Shown piece by piece: positions 1 through 7,494 of a stretch of DNA of 34,325 nt (positions within the stretch are counted from its first letter, which is position 1; every line of letters begins with the position of its first letter). Source of the DNA: Spirochaetaceae bacterium (lineage in GTDB: Bacteria > Spirochaetota > Spirochaetia > Treponematales > Breznakiellaceae); NCBI GenBank assembly GCA_031278215.1, contig JAITKV010000003.1, forward strand, positions 1-34,325. Direction: 5' to 3'. Under the pieces are notes generated by a model, which was given only the letters and a program-made list of their open reading frames with translations, did not search any database and was not told the DNA's origin. A program made the translations under genes and the position numbers.

Positions 1-18
1 CCAGAAAAAACATCCGCC

Positions 19-1104
19 ATGTGTCAAACAGGCAAAGTGCTGGGCGTCGTTATCGGCGGCGGCTGTCCCCAAATAGACGGCGCCTTTACCAAGGTGCGGA
101 ACGAGACGGGAAAAAAGGGGAATACCCCTCTTCCATGCCTTTATATGGAAAATTTCAGAAAAGCAGGACGCTATGGATATAGAGATCCTAACCACCCCAG
201 TGCGAACCTCGCAATAGACTGGTACATTGAAGTTAGGCGTGAAGGCTCTAAAAAGAATTTTGAAAACAGCCTTCTCCCTATAGTTGAAGAGTTTGATAAG
301 CAGAATGGCAGACAATATACCTTGTATTCATGGGATTTTACATATGCCGGCAGCGGCCATTACAAAACTGTTTTCTATTACTACAAAACAAACGGCAGGA
401 TTAGAATTAAGTTTCTAATTGATAAGATTGAGTCTCTTATTGCGTGGGGAGGAGAAATCATTGTTAGAACAAACGAGAGTGATTATTACAGCTATTATGC
501 TATACTAGGCCGAGCCCTTAATTCTGATAACGGGGACCTAGACTTAAGCTGGTTGCGCGGTTATTACATGATCGCTTTTGATGCCTTTCGGAACAATAAC
601 ATACCAAATGTTATACTTGATTCATACGCTATAGGCATAAAAGAAGGAGCTTTTGCTAACAGTAATATAACGAGTGTTACGGCGCCAAGTTTACTAAACA
701 GTCAATGCCGGAAAGCGTTCACGGGCAATCCTATAAAAAATATTACCATTATACCGCAAGAATTGATATGGCCCAGCGGATTTGAGCCACGCGGGGGCGG
801 TGAACCAGAGGCCTATTTCGAGGATTATCTGGATGAATTTTTTTACCGGACTCGGGATGGTGGCACGTATACATGGGACGGTTCAAAGTGGAGTTTTAAG
901 AAAACAGAAATTCCTGGTGATTTCTTCGGAAAAAATAGTAACCGCAGTCCCGGTTTATACACCTGGGAAAACGGTGGCTGGAGTTACAAACCAAGACCTC
1001 CACATTTTGGTAGCACTGTTTTAAGTTATTTTTATGATGATTTACCTGCGCCAGGTATTTATAAATGGGAAAATAATACCTGGGTGTTTTACCAATGGCA
1101 GTGA
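19..1104 (+). CDS. Surface-like LRR (BspA-type) protein with G-x-Y-T-W repeats
   Basis: Function not recognised. Residues ~205-250 look like one or two BspA-type leucine-rich repeats (EGAF, NITSV, AF-x-GN-x-I-x-NITI spacing). The C-terminus holds three copies of a short aromatic repeat near residues 281-294, 311-324 and 345-358 (GGTYTWDGSKW, PGLYTWENGGW, PGIYKWENNTW), about 30 residues apart. LRR_5/BspA proteins are usually cell-surface or secreted, but no signal peptide is visible. The frame stays open to the left edge, so the gene may be truncated by the window. The first ~120 bp are GC-rich and unlike the AT-richer remainder, and no ribosome site precedes ATG 19; ATG 145 is an alternative start. 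Base use differs from the core genes, which fits an accessory gene. Real gene likely; start and role uncertain. Confidence 0.6.
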   Translation: MCQTGKVLGVVIGGGCPQIDGAFTKVRNETGKKGNTPLPCLYMENFRKAGRYGYRDPNHPSANLAIDWYIEVRREGSKKNFENSLLPIVEEFDKQNGRQYTLYSWDFTYAGSGHYKTVFYYYKTNGRIRIKFLIDKIESLIAWGGEIIVRTNESDYYSYYAILGRALNSDNGDLDLSWLRGYYMIAFDAFRNNNIPNVILDSYAIGIKEGAFANSNITSVTAPSLLNSQCRKAFTGNPIKNITIIPQELIWPSGFEPRGGGEPEAYFEDYLDEFFYRTRDGGTYTWDGSKWSFKKTEIPGDFFGKNSNRSPGLYTWENGGWSYKPRPPHFGSTVLSYFYDDLPAPGIYKWENNTWVFYQWQ

Positions 1105-1197
1105 CAGGCGCCGGATTGGACATCGATTACAAAAGCATAATCCCCACACCCCCTGTCCTCCATGGCAGAGGGCGGTCTGTACATGGGGTAAAATATT

Positions 1198-1228
1198 CCC
1201 TGACAAACCAAAATCTATTGTGTATAAT
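1198..1228 (+). repeat. Dispersed repeat copy A with outward promoter
   Basis: The stretch from CTGACA to TATAAT is identical to positions 34161-34189 and nearly identical, inverted, to 32453-32475. It reads CTGACA (1200-1205), 17 bases, TATAAT (1223-1228), a near-consensus sigma70 promoter pointing right. The left hairpin arm found in copies B and C is missing here. No ORF follows directly; the next gene is convergent. Confidence 0.75.
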
Positions 1229-1325
1229 TTTAAAATTATTGCATAAATAAAATAATAATTAAGGATGGAGTAAGGAGGGATACTGCGCCTAACAGGCCTA
1301 TATATGCTTGGCAACTGCTTTCGCA

Positions 1326-1379
1326 GCGTCAACGTAGTTGACGGCGTCAACGTAGTTGGCGGCGCCAACTGCGTTGGCG
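1326..1379. repeat. Three tandem 18-bp palindromic units
   Basis: Three abutting 18-mers occupy 1326-1343, 1344-1361 and 1362-1379. The first two differ by one base. Each is a near-perfect inverted repeat, for example CGTCAAC-GTA-GTTGACG. In the third, substitutions occur on both arms (GCCAAC with GTTGGC), so pairing is kept. A similar string (GGCAACTGCTTTCGCAGC) just before them recurs with changes near 34053. Confidence 0.8.
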
Positions 1380-1408
1380 AGTTCTCGATTGAATAAATCA
1401 GTGCTTTC

Positions 1409-1837
1409 CTAGATATAGTACATATATGTTTCATGGCTCACGCCGGCAATAGAGGCCAATGTTTTATTGTCGATGATCCGGGCGATTTTTGTGTTCAGCT
1501 TATCCAGGACCGAAAGGCGTATGCAGCGTTGAAGCTTGTTTTCGTTTTTGCCGGGTCCTTCCGGATCAACCACCAGCATATCTCCTTCCAGAACTCGCAG
1601 CACGTCCCCCAGGAGTATTTCTTCCGGGGGCTTGGTCAGCACATAGCCCCCGGAGGCGCCCTTGACGGAACGGATATACCCGGCCCGCTTAAGGATCACC
1701 GCCAGCTGTTCCAGGTAGCGCAGGGAGATGCCCTGCCGTTCCGCCGTCGAAGCCAGGGAAACATGGGGCTCGTCCAGGTGTTCGGTTAAATCAATAAGAA
1801 GCCGGATGCCATAGCGTCCCCGGGTGGAAATTTTCAT
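1409..1837 (-). CDS. Rrf2-family transcriptional regulator lacking the Fe-S cysteine set
   Basis: A 142-residue winged-helix regulator. The N-terminus (MKISTRGRYGIRLLIDL) and the motif GISLRYLEQL...LKRAGYIRSVKGASGGYVL are diagnostic of the Rrf2/IscR family. The recognition helix lies near residues 36-50 and the wing near 59-66. IscR-type members bind an Fe-S cluster through three cysteines around residues 92-104. Here that segment has only one cysteine (RCIRLS), so cluster binding is unlikely and another signal is probable. Its ATG overlaps the stop of the upstream Rrf2 gene by four bases (ATGA), so the two are probably made together and may form a heteromer. The target is unknown. Confidence 0.9.
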   Translation of the reverse strand: MKISTRGRYGIRLLIDLTEHLDEPHVSLASTAERQGISLRYLEQLAVILKRAGYIRSVKGASGGYVLTKPPEEILLGDVLRVLEGDMLVVDPEGPGKNENKLQRCIRLSVLDKLNTKIARIIDNKTLASIAGVSHETYMYYI

Positions 1838-2268
1838 ATTTGATATTCCGGGCTGTCCATGATTTCATAGGCCCGGACAAGGTCCGCCATATTTATGGAA
1901 TCCACACAGTGGGTAATTTCCCGGTACAGTTCCTTCCAAACCGCCCGGGACTGGCACTTTGCTTCCCGGGTGCAGAAGTTGTTTTTTACCGCGCAGTCCA
2001 CCGGTTCCAGGGGGCCCTCCACTATCCGCAGAATTTCTCCCACGGTGATTTTTTTTAAAGGCTTTGCCGGAAGGTATCCCCCCTGGGGCCCCCGGATACC
2101 CTTGATAATCCCCGCCCGCCGCAGGGGGATAAAAAGCTGTTCCAGGTACCCTTCGGAAATTCCCGTGTCGTCTGCTATGGCCCTGGTGCTGCTGTAAACA
2201 CCCTTTGGAAGCAGGCTCATGTACAAAACGGCTTCTAACGAATAACGGCCCTTGGTGGATATTCTCAT
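1834..2268 (-). CDS. Rrf2-family regulator with three-cysteine (IscR-like) segment
   Basis: A 144-residue Rrf2 regulator (MRISTKGRYSLEAVLYM, GISEGYLEQLFIPLRRAGIIKGIRGPQGGYL). Near residues 91-105 it carries three cysteines spaced C-x6-C-x5-C (DCAVKNNFC, EAKC), close to the IscR ligand pattern C-x5-C-x5-C. An Fe-S-sensing role is therefore plausible but inferred. It is the first gene of a two-gene minus-strand unit with the cysteine-poor paralogue. A TTGCCT-N17-TATTAT promoter lies upstream with an inverted repeat over the -10, which suggests autoregulation. No Fe-S assembly genes are nearby, so the regulon is not evident here. Confidence 0.92.
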   Translation of the reverse strand: MRISTKGRYSLEAVLYMSLLPKGVYSSTRAIADDTGISEGYLEQLFIPLRRAGIIKGIRGPQGGYLPAKPLKKITVGEILRIVEGPLEPVDCAVKNNFCTREAKCQSRAVWKELYREITHCVDSINMADLVRAYEIMDSPEYQI

Positions 2269-2277
2269 TTTTATTAT

Positions 2278-2316
2278 TCCTAGTTAAATAATAGGATATC
2301 TTGAAAGAAAAGGCAA
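2278..2316 (-). promoter_or_regulatory. Promoter and candidate operator of the Rrf2 pair
   Basis: On the minus strand, TTGCCT (2316-2311) is followed by 17 bases and TATTAT (2293-2288). The inverted repeat TCCTA-N9-TAGGA (2278-2296) covers the -10 and the likely start site. An AGGA sits upstream of the ATG. The operator is inference. Confidence 0.6.
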
Positions 2317-2356
2317 GGGATTTTTCCGCCCCCGCGTTTGCCCGTGCCCCTAAGGC

Positions 2357-2395
2357 GGGACCCGTCCGCCCGGGGCGCCGGAGATTGCGGGTCCC
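2357..2395 (-). terminator. Possible hairpin after the his/radical SAM operon
   Basis: GGGACCCG (2357-2364) pairs with CGGGTCCC (2388-2395) around a 23-base GC-rich loop, just past the stop of the radical SAM gene. There is no clear T-tract, so its role as an intrinsic terminator is uncertain. Confidence 0.3.
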
Positions 2396-2398
2396 CCC

Positions 2399-3250
2399 TT
2401 AGGGGTATACTTCCACCGGCAGGGCAATTCCCGCCCTCCGCAGCGCCGCCCTAAGCAGTTTTGATCGGTTTTCCAGCGCCGCCGCCGGAACCGCCCGGGC
2501 CAGGGGGTCCTCCGGGGCAGGCCGGGCCTTTCCGTATATCTGCACCCCCCGCAGTCCGGGGCCGAAAACGTTTTCCCGCCGGGGTTCCGGCCCGGCTTTC
2601 GCCGCGATCCGGGCGATATCCGTCACCAGTTCCAGCCAGGCGGCCTCTTCTTCCGCCGGGGGAGGAATGTTCCGGATCCGGCAGACCATGGTTTGTATGG
2701 TAAAGGGGGCGCCGGATCCGGCAAAATCCCGGATCCGGGAAATCAAAGCAGAAAAGGAAAAGTCCGAACGGTTCATGGCATGGTACCAGGCTTCGGTTCC
2801 GGCGTCCAGTTTTAACCAGATGTGGAGCCCCCGGGCCCCCGGGGAGGACCCGTTTTTAGCCGCCGCGTTTCGAAGCAATTCAAAGATCCCCGGATCCTCC
2901 AGGGCCGTTCCGTTGCTTATCAGCACCAGCTTTGCCGCCGGAACCAGCTTGTCCCGAAGGGCCCCCGCGGCCGCCAGGGCCTTTTCAAAATGAGGGGACA
3001 TGGCGGGTTCCCCGTTGCCGGAAAAACAAATATCCCGGATGTTCCCGTCCTTTTCCGCCCCCGGGTTTCGCAGTTCCATGATGGCGGAATAAAGGGCGGC
3101 CTCCATGGTTTCAAGGTGAAATTGTACGTCCGTTTCAAAGGGAAAAACTTCGCAGTAGGGGCAGTCAAACGAGCAAACCTTGCGATCGGGGAAAAGGTTT
3201 ATCCCTATGGAAATCCCCCCGGAACGGCGGGAATAAACGGGGTACACCAT
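2399..3250 (-). CDS. Radical SAM protein
   Basis: A 283-residue protein with the radical SAM motif CSFDCPYC (C-x3-C-x2-C) near residue 25, preceded by an SRRxGxSIGIN motif typical of a small family of radical SAM oxidoreductases (YxxxSRRxGxSLGxxL). A glycine-rich FSGNGEPAMSP motif follows, the SAM-binding GGE equivalent. The frame is open to 3451, but ATG 3250 is chosen: GGAAGGGGG lies just upstream, the family motif begins immediately after, and longer versions run into hisD. It is the third gene of the minus-strand hisC-hisD unit, 85 bp after hisD. The substrate cannot be told from sequence, and a link to histidine synthesis is not implied. The C-terminal ~60 residues are arginine/alanine-rich and less conserved-looking. 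Confidence 0.85.
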   Translation of the reverse strand: MVYPVYSRRSGGISIGINLFPDRKVCSFDCPYCEVFPFETDVQFHLETMEAALYSAIMELRNPGAEKDGNIRDICFSGNGEPAMSPHFEKALAAAGALRDKLVPAAKLVLISNGTALEDPGIFELLRNAAAKNGSSPGARGLHIWLKLDAGTEAWYHAMNRSDFSFSALISRIRDFAGSGAPFTIQTMVCRIRNIPPPAEEEAAWLELVTDIARIAAKAGPEPRRENVFGPGLRGVQIYGKARPAPEDPLARAVPAAALENRSKLLRAALRRAGIALPVEVYP

Positions 3251-3335
3251 AAGGCCCCCTTCCCTGCTCCGGTGATTTTCCACCGTGCCGGCGTCAATCA
3301 TGCCGGGCGCCGCCGCGCGCCTGCCTGCAGAGAAA

Positions 3336-4784
3336 TCATTGCCGCCCTTCCCGGCGGATCGCCGCGGACCGGGCATGGGCCGCCAGTCCTTCGGCCCGGC
3401 CCATGATCTCCGCCGCCCCCAGGGCTTCCTTATACCCCGGTCCCGGAACACAGCGCAGGGTTGTGGGGGTCTTAAGGAAGTGCCGTACCGAAAGGCCCCC
3501 GGTAAAGCGGGCGCCCCCCGAGGTGGGCAGGGTATGGTTGATCCCCGCGCTGTAGTCCCCCAGGACTTCTGCGGCCAGCTCTCCGATAAAAAGGGAGCCG
3601 AAATTTTTTAAGCCCCCCGTCCATGCTTCGACCCTTTCTACCTGGAGTTCCAAATGTTCCGGGGCTATGGTGTTGGCTATGCGGATCGCCCCTTCCCTTG
3701 ATCCGTATACGATGATAAGCCCCCCCCCGTCCAGGGAGGCCCGGGCGGAATCCCGGGATCCTTCGGGCAGCGCGGCAAGCTGCCGTTCCAGCGCCCCGGC
3801 AAGTTCTTCCGCCATTTCCCGGCGGGGAACCAGGGCCCTGGCCCTGGCGTCGGGATCGTGTTCCGCCTGGGCCAGCATGTCTGCGGCGATCCGTTCCAGG
3901 ACCTTCCCCGGAGGGGCCGGGGCTTCATCGGCAATTATCAGCACGTCGGTGGGACCGGCCACAAAATCGATCCCCACTTCCCCCGAAAGCATTCGTTTGG
4001 CCGCGGCCACATACTTGTTTCCCGGTCCGGCGATTACGCTGACCCGGGGCACGGTTTCGGTTCCCAGGGCCAGGGCGGCGATTGCCTGGGCCCCCCCCAT
4101 GGCGAAAATCCGCAGCGGCCCGGCGGAATCACCGGGGGCCCTGCCGGCGCGGGCCGCGGTTTGCAGGCTCAGCCAGGCCGCGGCCAGGATCAGCCTGTCG
4201 GGAAGACCGTCTTCCATGGGGGGCGAAGTAAGGATCACCTCGTCCACGCCGGCGGTAAACGCGGGTATCATTCCCATCAACACCGAGGAAAAGAGGGGAA
4301 AGCGGCCTGCGGGCACATAAACCGCGGCCCGTTCTACGGGGATTACCCGTTGGCCCGTAAAAAGGCCCGGGGCGATTTCGGTTTCAAAATCCGCCAGTTG
4401 TTTTTTTTGCAGTTCCGCAAAGCGGCCAATGTGGGCCGCCGCCAGTTCCAGGGCCGCCGCCAGTTCCGTCTTTTCCCGGCGAAGGTTTTCCCAGGCCGCC
4501 CTTGACCGTTCCGCGGGGACCTCGAGCCGATCCGGGGAACTTCTGTCAAATTGGGCCGCATAATCTTTCAGCGCCTCGTCTCCCCTGTCCCGCACCGCGG
4601 TAATAATTGCCCGCACCCTTTCTTCTACCGGCGCTTCCCGCGACGCTTCCCGCGGCGCTTCCCGCGACGCTTCCCGCGACGCTTCCCGCGGCGCTTCCTG
4701 CGGCGCTTCCCGCGACGCTTCCCGCCGGAAAACGGCGTAATCTTTCCACCACGCGGTAAACTGGGATTCGTCAATAATTTGCAT
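3336..4784 (-). CDS. hisD: Histidinol dehydrogenase with an N-terminal repeat insertion
   Basis: Catalyses the last two oxidations of histidine synthesis, L-histidinol to L-histidine, using NAD+ and Zn2+. Family motifs are complete: [47 protein letters not shown], the zinc-site QAEHD, the catalytic pair EH in [21 protein letters not shown], and a late AHARSA histidine. At 482 residues it is longer than usual (~430). Much of the excess is eight tandem four-residue units ([12 protein letters not shown], residues 21-52) between the N-terminal helix and the core. It follows hisC by three bases. A run of nine C on the plus strand (3720-3728) lies in the codons for DGGGL. The assignment is firm; the effect of the repeat is unknown. 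Confidence 0.97.
   Translation of the reverse strand: MQIIDESQFTAWWKDYAVFRREASREAPQEAPREASREASREAPREASREAPVEERVRAIITAVRDRGDEALKDYAAQFDRSSPDRLEVPAERSRAAWENLRREKTELAAALELAAAHIGRFAELQKKQLADFETEIAPGLFTGQRVIPVERAAVYVPAGRFPLFSSVLMGMIPAFTAGVDEVILTSPPMEDGLPDRLILAAAWLSLQTAARAGRAPGDSAGPLRIFAMGGAQAIAALALGTETVPRVSVIAGPGNKYVAAAKRMLSGEVGIDFVAGPTDVLIIADEAPAPPGKVLERIAADMLAQAEHDPDARARALVPRREMAEELAGALERQLAALPEGSRDSARASLDGGGLIIVYGSREGAIRIANTIAPEHLELQVERVEAWTGGLKNFGSLFIGELAAEVLGDYSAGINHTLPTSGGARFTGGLSVRHFLKTPTTLRCVPGPGYKEALGAAEIMGRAEGLAAHARSAAIRREGRQ
4629..4724 (-). repeat. 12-bp in-frame minisatellite in hisD
   Basis: Eight head-to-tail 12-bp units (GCTTCCCGCGAC or GCTTCCCGCGGC on the plus strand) encode REAS/REAP repeats near the hisD N-terminus. 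Unit length is a multiple of three, so gain or loss of units leaves the frame intact. Confidence 0.9.
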
Positions 4785-4787
4785 GCC

Positions 4788-5990
4788 CTAGCCCCCTGTT
4801 GATCCGGCGGCTTCGTTACCGGGCTTTGTACCCGTTATTTCCCCGCAGGCTTCAAGAAAGGCGTCCATCTGGGGGTCGGTTCCAATGCTTACCCGCAGGT
4901 AGTCGGCAATGCGGGGCTTGTTAAAGTGCCGTACCAGTATGCCCCGGTCCCTGAGGGCCCGAAACAGGACTTCCCCGGAGAGGGGGCTGTTTTTCCGCGA
5001 AGAAGGTCCGGGACCCTTCCACCGGATAAAAAGAAAATTTGCCCTGGAGGGGATCACCTCGAAGCCCATGGAGGCAAGGGCCCCGGCGATCCGCTCCCGG
5101 GTGGCAATTACTTTTTTATTTATCCCCTGGTAGTAGGAACTGTCGGCCACCGCCGCCGCGGCTCCCGCCAGGGCAAGCCGATCCAGGGTATAGGAGTTAA
5201 AGGAATCCCGAATGCGGAACAGGCCTTCTATTAATCCGGCGCTGCCGATGGCAAAGGCCGCCCGCAGGCCCGCTAAGGATGCGGATTTGGACAGGGTGTG
5301 GACCGTTAAAAGATTAGGATACCGGCCGATGAAGGGTACGGCAGATTCGGCCCCAAAGGCGGCATAGGCTTCGTCAATAATCACCACCCGCTTGTTCGCA
5401 AGCTGGTACTCGACGATATCCGCCAGGGCGCCGGAACCTTCCCCGGACCGGTTCGTAAAGGGCAGGGCCCTGCCGGTGGGGGCGTTTGGATTGGGGATCA
5501 CCGTCCCCGCGGAAGGGACGCAGTAATCTTGCGGGTTAATGGAAAAATCTTTTTCCACCGGAATGCCGCGGAAGGGCAGGTTCCACAGCCCCGCATAGAC
5601 CGGATAAAAGCTGTAGGTAATGTCGGGAAAAAGCAGCGCCCGCGGGGCTTCTCCTGCGCCGGGGCCCGGAGCCTCCTGTTCAAAAAAGGCTCCAAAGGCA
5701 AAGGCCAGCACTTCGTCGGATCCGTTGCCGGGAAAAACCTGTTCCGCCCTGACGCCGTACCGGAGGGCCACCGCTTCCCGGAACGCGGTACATGCCGGAT
5801 CCGGGTACAAACGCAGAGGGGCCCCGGCGTCCGCGCCGCTTACCAGGGAACGGATCGCCTCCACAACTTTCGGCGAGGGGGGATAGGGATTTTCGTTGGT
5901 GTTCAGCTTAATCAGATTCCCCGATCCGGGCTGTTCCCCCGGTACATAGGGGGAAAGCCGGGAAACCCTGGTGTTCCAAAAAATGTTCAC
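4788..5990 (-). CDS. hisC: Histidinol-phosphate aminotransferase
   Basis: A PLP-dependent transaminase acting on imidazole-acetol phosphate and glutamate in histidine synthesis. It shows the family start (VSRLSPYVPGEQP, LIKLNTNENPYPPSP), the NPNAPTG substrate/PLP region, the VIIDEAYAAF aspartate, the PLP lysine in TLSKSASLAGLR, and the C-terminal RVSIGT arginine. A longer frame begins at ATG 6068 but would overlap the upstream transporter gene by 46 bp and adds residues foreign to the family. GTG 5990 is preferred: it places the conserved N-terminus directly after the start and is preceded by a TACAAT hexamer six bases upstream. That would make it a leaderless start inside the tail of the transporter gene. 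hisD follows three bases later. Confidence 0.93.
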   Translation of the reverse strand: MNIFWNTRVSRLSPYVPGEQPGSGNLIKLNTNENPYPPSPKVVEAIRSLVSGADAGAPLRLYPDPACTAFREAVALRYGVRAEQVFPGNGSDEVLAFAFGAFFEQEAPGPGAGEAPRALLFPDITYSFYPVYAGLWNLPFRGIPVEKDFSINPQDYCVPSAGTVIPNPNAPTGRALPFTNRSGEGSGALADIVEYQLANKRVVIIDEAYAAFGAESAVPFIGRYPNLLTVHTLSKSASLAGLRAAFAIGSAGLIEGLFRIRDSFNSYTLDRLALAGAAAAVADSSYYQGINKKVIATRERIAGALASMGFEVIPSRANFLFIRWKGPGPSSRKNSPLSGEVLFRALRDRGILVRHFNKPRIADYLRVSIGTDPQMDAFLEACGEITGTKPGNEAAGSTGG

Positions 5991-5996
5991 CGGGCC

Positions 5997-6002
5997 ATTG
6001 TA
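5997..6002 (-). promoter_or_regulatory. -10 box of hisC (leaderless-type)
   Basis: TACAAT on the minus strand ends six bases before GTG 5990. The -35 at 17-18 bases is weak (TAGTTC or CTAGTT). It lies just after the stop of the upstream transporter gene (stop at 6023). Confidence 0.4.
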
Positions 6003-6022
6003 CCGGAAACCGCTAAAATGAA

Positions 6023-7252
6023 CTAGATAAAGTGGCGCATGTCCTTGTCTTCCTGGAATCCGCTCCATTTACCCACCGCATAGGAAGCCAGGGAGCAGAA
6101 CAGCACGTCCAGAAAGGTTCCCACCGCCACCAGGTAAAAGGCCAGGGGTTTAAGGATAAGGTAGCCCGCTTCAAAACCCCTGCCGTAACTCATACCCAGC
6201 ACCGCCAGGGCGGTATAGGCCCCGCTGCCGGGGTGGCCGGCCAGGAGAAAGGAAATAAGAAAAGCCCAGGCCCCTATGGCAACCACCCCCGACAGGGCAA
6301 TTCCCAGGTTTGAATAGGATTTGATGATCACGATAAACGACACCGCCGCCACCATGGCGCTTCCGGCCCGGCCAAAGATGGAAAAGAGGCTTACGGTTAC
6401 CGCGTTGGAACGCCGCCGGACCCCAAGGTTTTCTTTTACCTGCCGGTAAATTACCGGCAGGGTAAAATTAATATCCCCGGAAAAAAAGCCCGCAAAGGCC
6501 GAGCCCAGGGCGCCGTAAAGGATCGCCCAGGGATTCGTGGAGGGCTTAAGGATGTACAAAAAGAGGGGGAAGATCCCCAGGCCCAGGACCAGGCTAAAGA
6601 TCCCCAGAAGGAGGATAAGATCCCGAAAAATATCCGCCCGCAGCGCCGCGTGGTAGCGAACCGCCCAATAGCTTGCCAGAACGATGATCACCAGGGCCAG
6701 AACTTCCGAAAAGAACGCCGCGATATGGTAAAAAATTCTGGAAAGGGAATCCCCCAGGGAAAGAACCGGCTTGGAATAATTGCGATCCAACCCAAGGCCC
6801 ATGGCCAGGAAAAATGCCAAAAGCCAAGCCGGCAGCAGGTACAGGTCGTTTAAAAGGGCGTTAAACAGATTGGACGGAAAAAGGTTTAGAAGCATGTCCG
6901 GTATGTGGAGAGAGACGGTTTCAAACTGTTCCTCCAGCAGGATGGGGATCCGGGCGGGGCGAAAGATAAGGGTTACAATAAGCCCCATGGAAATAATAAA
7001 AATCCCCCCCCCCAGCATTACCAGAAAACTCCGGCCCAGGAGGGGCCAGAATTCCCGGTCCTGCCGCAGTTCATACACCGCAATAAGGAGGGAAAAAAAC
7101 AGCATGGGAATGGCCGTATACCGGCCAATGTGGAGGGCGATTTGTTCAAACCATGCCGTAATCGAAAGGACGCTTTGGTTTTCATAGGGAAGCAAGAAGC
7201 CCAGCACCGTTCCCAGTACCGAGCCGATGAGCAACTTTATCCAAATTTTCAT
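6023..7252 (-). CDS. SDF (dicarboxylate/amino acid:cation symporter)-like membrane protein
   Basis: A 409-residue inner-membrane protein with about eight hydrophobic segments. The overall layout resembles the GltPh/DctA family: N-terminal MKIWIKLLIGSVLGTVLGFLLP, AIPMLFFSLLIAV, then two re-entrant-loop-like regions. The functional motifs are altered. The serine-rich HP1 tip is replaced by GDINFTLPV, the TM7 NMDGT motif by GRAGSAMVAAV, and HP2 appears as AGHPGSGAY. It is therefore probably a transporter of the fold with a different or lost substrate/Na+ site. The start is set by a TTGTCA-N17-TATCAT promoter ending six bases before the ATG, overlapping the divergent antitoxin promoter. A 10-base G/C run (7004-7013) falls in MLGGGIF. 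The substrate cannot be named. Confidence 0.75.
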   Translation of the reverse strand: MKIWIKLLIGSVLGTVLGFLLPYENQSVLSITAWFEQIALHIGRYTAIPMLFFSLLIAVYELRQDREFWPLLGRSFLVMLGGGIFIISMGLIVTLIFRPARIPILLEEQFETVSLHIPDMLLNLFPSNLFNALLNDLYLLPAWLLAFFLAMGLGLDRNYSKPVLSLGDSLSRIFYHIAAFFSEVLALVIIVLASYWAVRYHAALRADIFRDLILLLGIFSLVLGLGIFPLFLYILKPSTNPWAILYGALGSAFAGFFSGDINFTLPVIYRQVKENLGVRRRSNAVTVSLFSIFGRAGSAMVAAVSFIVIIKSYSNLGIALSGVVAIGAWAFLISFLLAGHPGSGAYTALAVLGMSYGRGFEAGYLILKPLAFYLVAVGTFLDVLFCSLASYAVGKWSGFQEDKDMRHFI

Positions 7253-7258
7253 AGAGCC

Positions 7259-7287
7259 ATGATACTTTATTGCAGGATTCCTGACAA
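7259..7287 (-). promoter_or_regulatory. Promoter of the SDF-like gene (leaderless-type)
   Basis: On the minus strand, TTGTCA (7287-7282), a 17-base spacer and TATCAT (7264-7259) end six bases before ATG 7252. It overlaps the opposite-facing antitoxin promoter. Confidence 0.65.
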
Positions 7288-7298
7288 TACTGTATTAT
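7270..7298 (+). promoter_or_regulatory. Promoter of the antitoxin gene (near-leaderless)
   Basis: TTGCAG (7270-7275), 17 bases, TATTAT (7293-7298). The expected start site (~7305) is 3-5 bases before ATG 7309, so the GGAGG at 7303-7307 is too close to act as a normal ribosome site. The earlier ATG 7297 would fall inside the -10. Confidence 0.6.
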
Positions 7299-7308
7299 GT
7301 ATGGAGGC

Positions 7309-7494
7309 ATGAATATAAATATTAACAGCGCCAAAAGCTATTTTTTGGAGATGATGGATGAAGTAGCCAAGGGGAATGAATATTTTATCCTCCGGCAGGG
7401 CAAACCAATTGCGCAGATTGTCCCCGTTAAAGAAGATTCCCTTTCGCGGGCAGAAATTGTGGAGCGGCTCTTTAGTTACCAGACCCTTAAATGA
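7309..7494 (+). CDS. Phd/YefM-like antitoxin
   Basis: A 61-residue protein with the Phd-type antitoxin fold signature: an N-terminal beta strand and helix (NININSAKSYFLEMMDEVAKGNEYFILRQGKPIAQIVPV) followed by a short C-terminal tail that would wrap the toxin (SRAEIVERLFSYQTLK). Antitoxins of this family bind their own promoter and neutralise the partner. Its stop overlaps the ATG of the PIN-domain gene by four bases (ATGA), the usual coupled antitoxin-toxin order. ATG 7309 is preferred over ATG 7297 because of the promoter position. The overlapping divergent transporter promoter could place that gene under the same autorepression. Confidence 0.85.
   Translation: MNININSAKSYFLEMMDEVAKGNEYFILRQGKPIAQIVPVKEDSLSRAEIVERLFSYQTLK

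Larger units (their letters stand above)
1105..1408. other. Intergenic region with repeat copy A and tandem palindromes
   Basis: No convincing gene. It contains the right-hand part of a dispersed repeat with a promoter-like end (1198-1228), an AT-rich stretch, and three abutting 18-bp palindromic units (1326-1379). It separates the surface-like ORF from the convergent Rrf2 gene. Confidence 0.6.

Noticed and set aside
1042-1434. A 130-codon minus-strand frame across the first intergenic region
   Set aside because: It runs through the tandem palindromes and repeat copy A, has threonine-rich low-complexity translation, and lacks a start signal.
3858-4505. A plus-strand 215-codon frame over hisD
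   Set aside because: A GC-bias shadow, rich in glycine/arginine/histidine, opposite conserved HisD motifs.
4629-4724. Tandem repeats as a CRISPR array
   Set aside because: The units are 12 bp with no spacers and are in frame within hisD.
4551-4802. A plus-strand frame with RRFP repeats opposite hisD
   Set aside because: It is the complement of the hisD 12-bp repeat; hisD motifs and start context lie on the minus strand.
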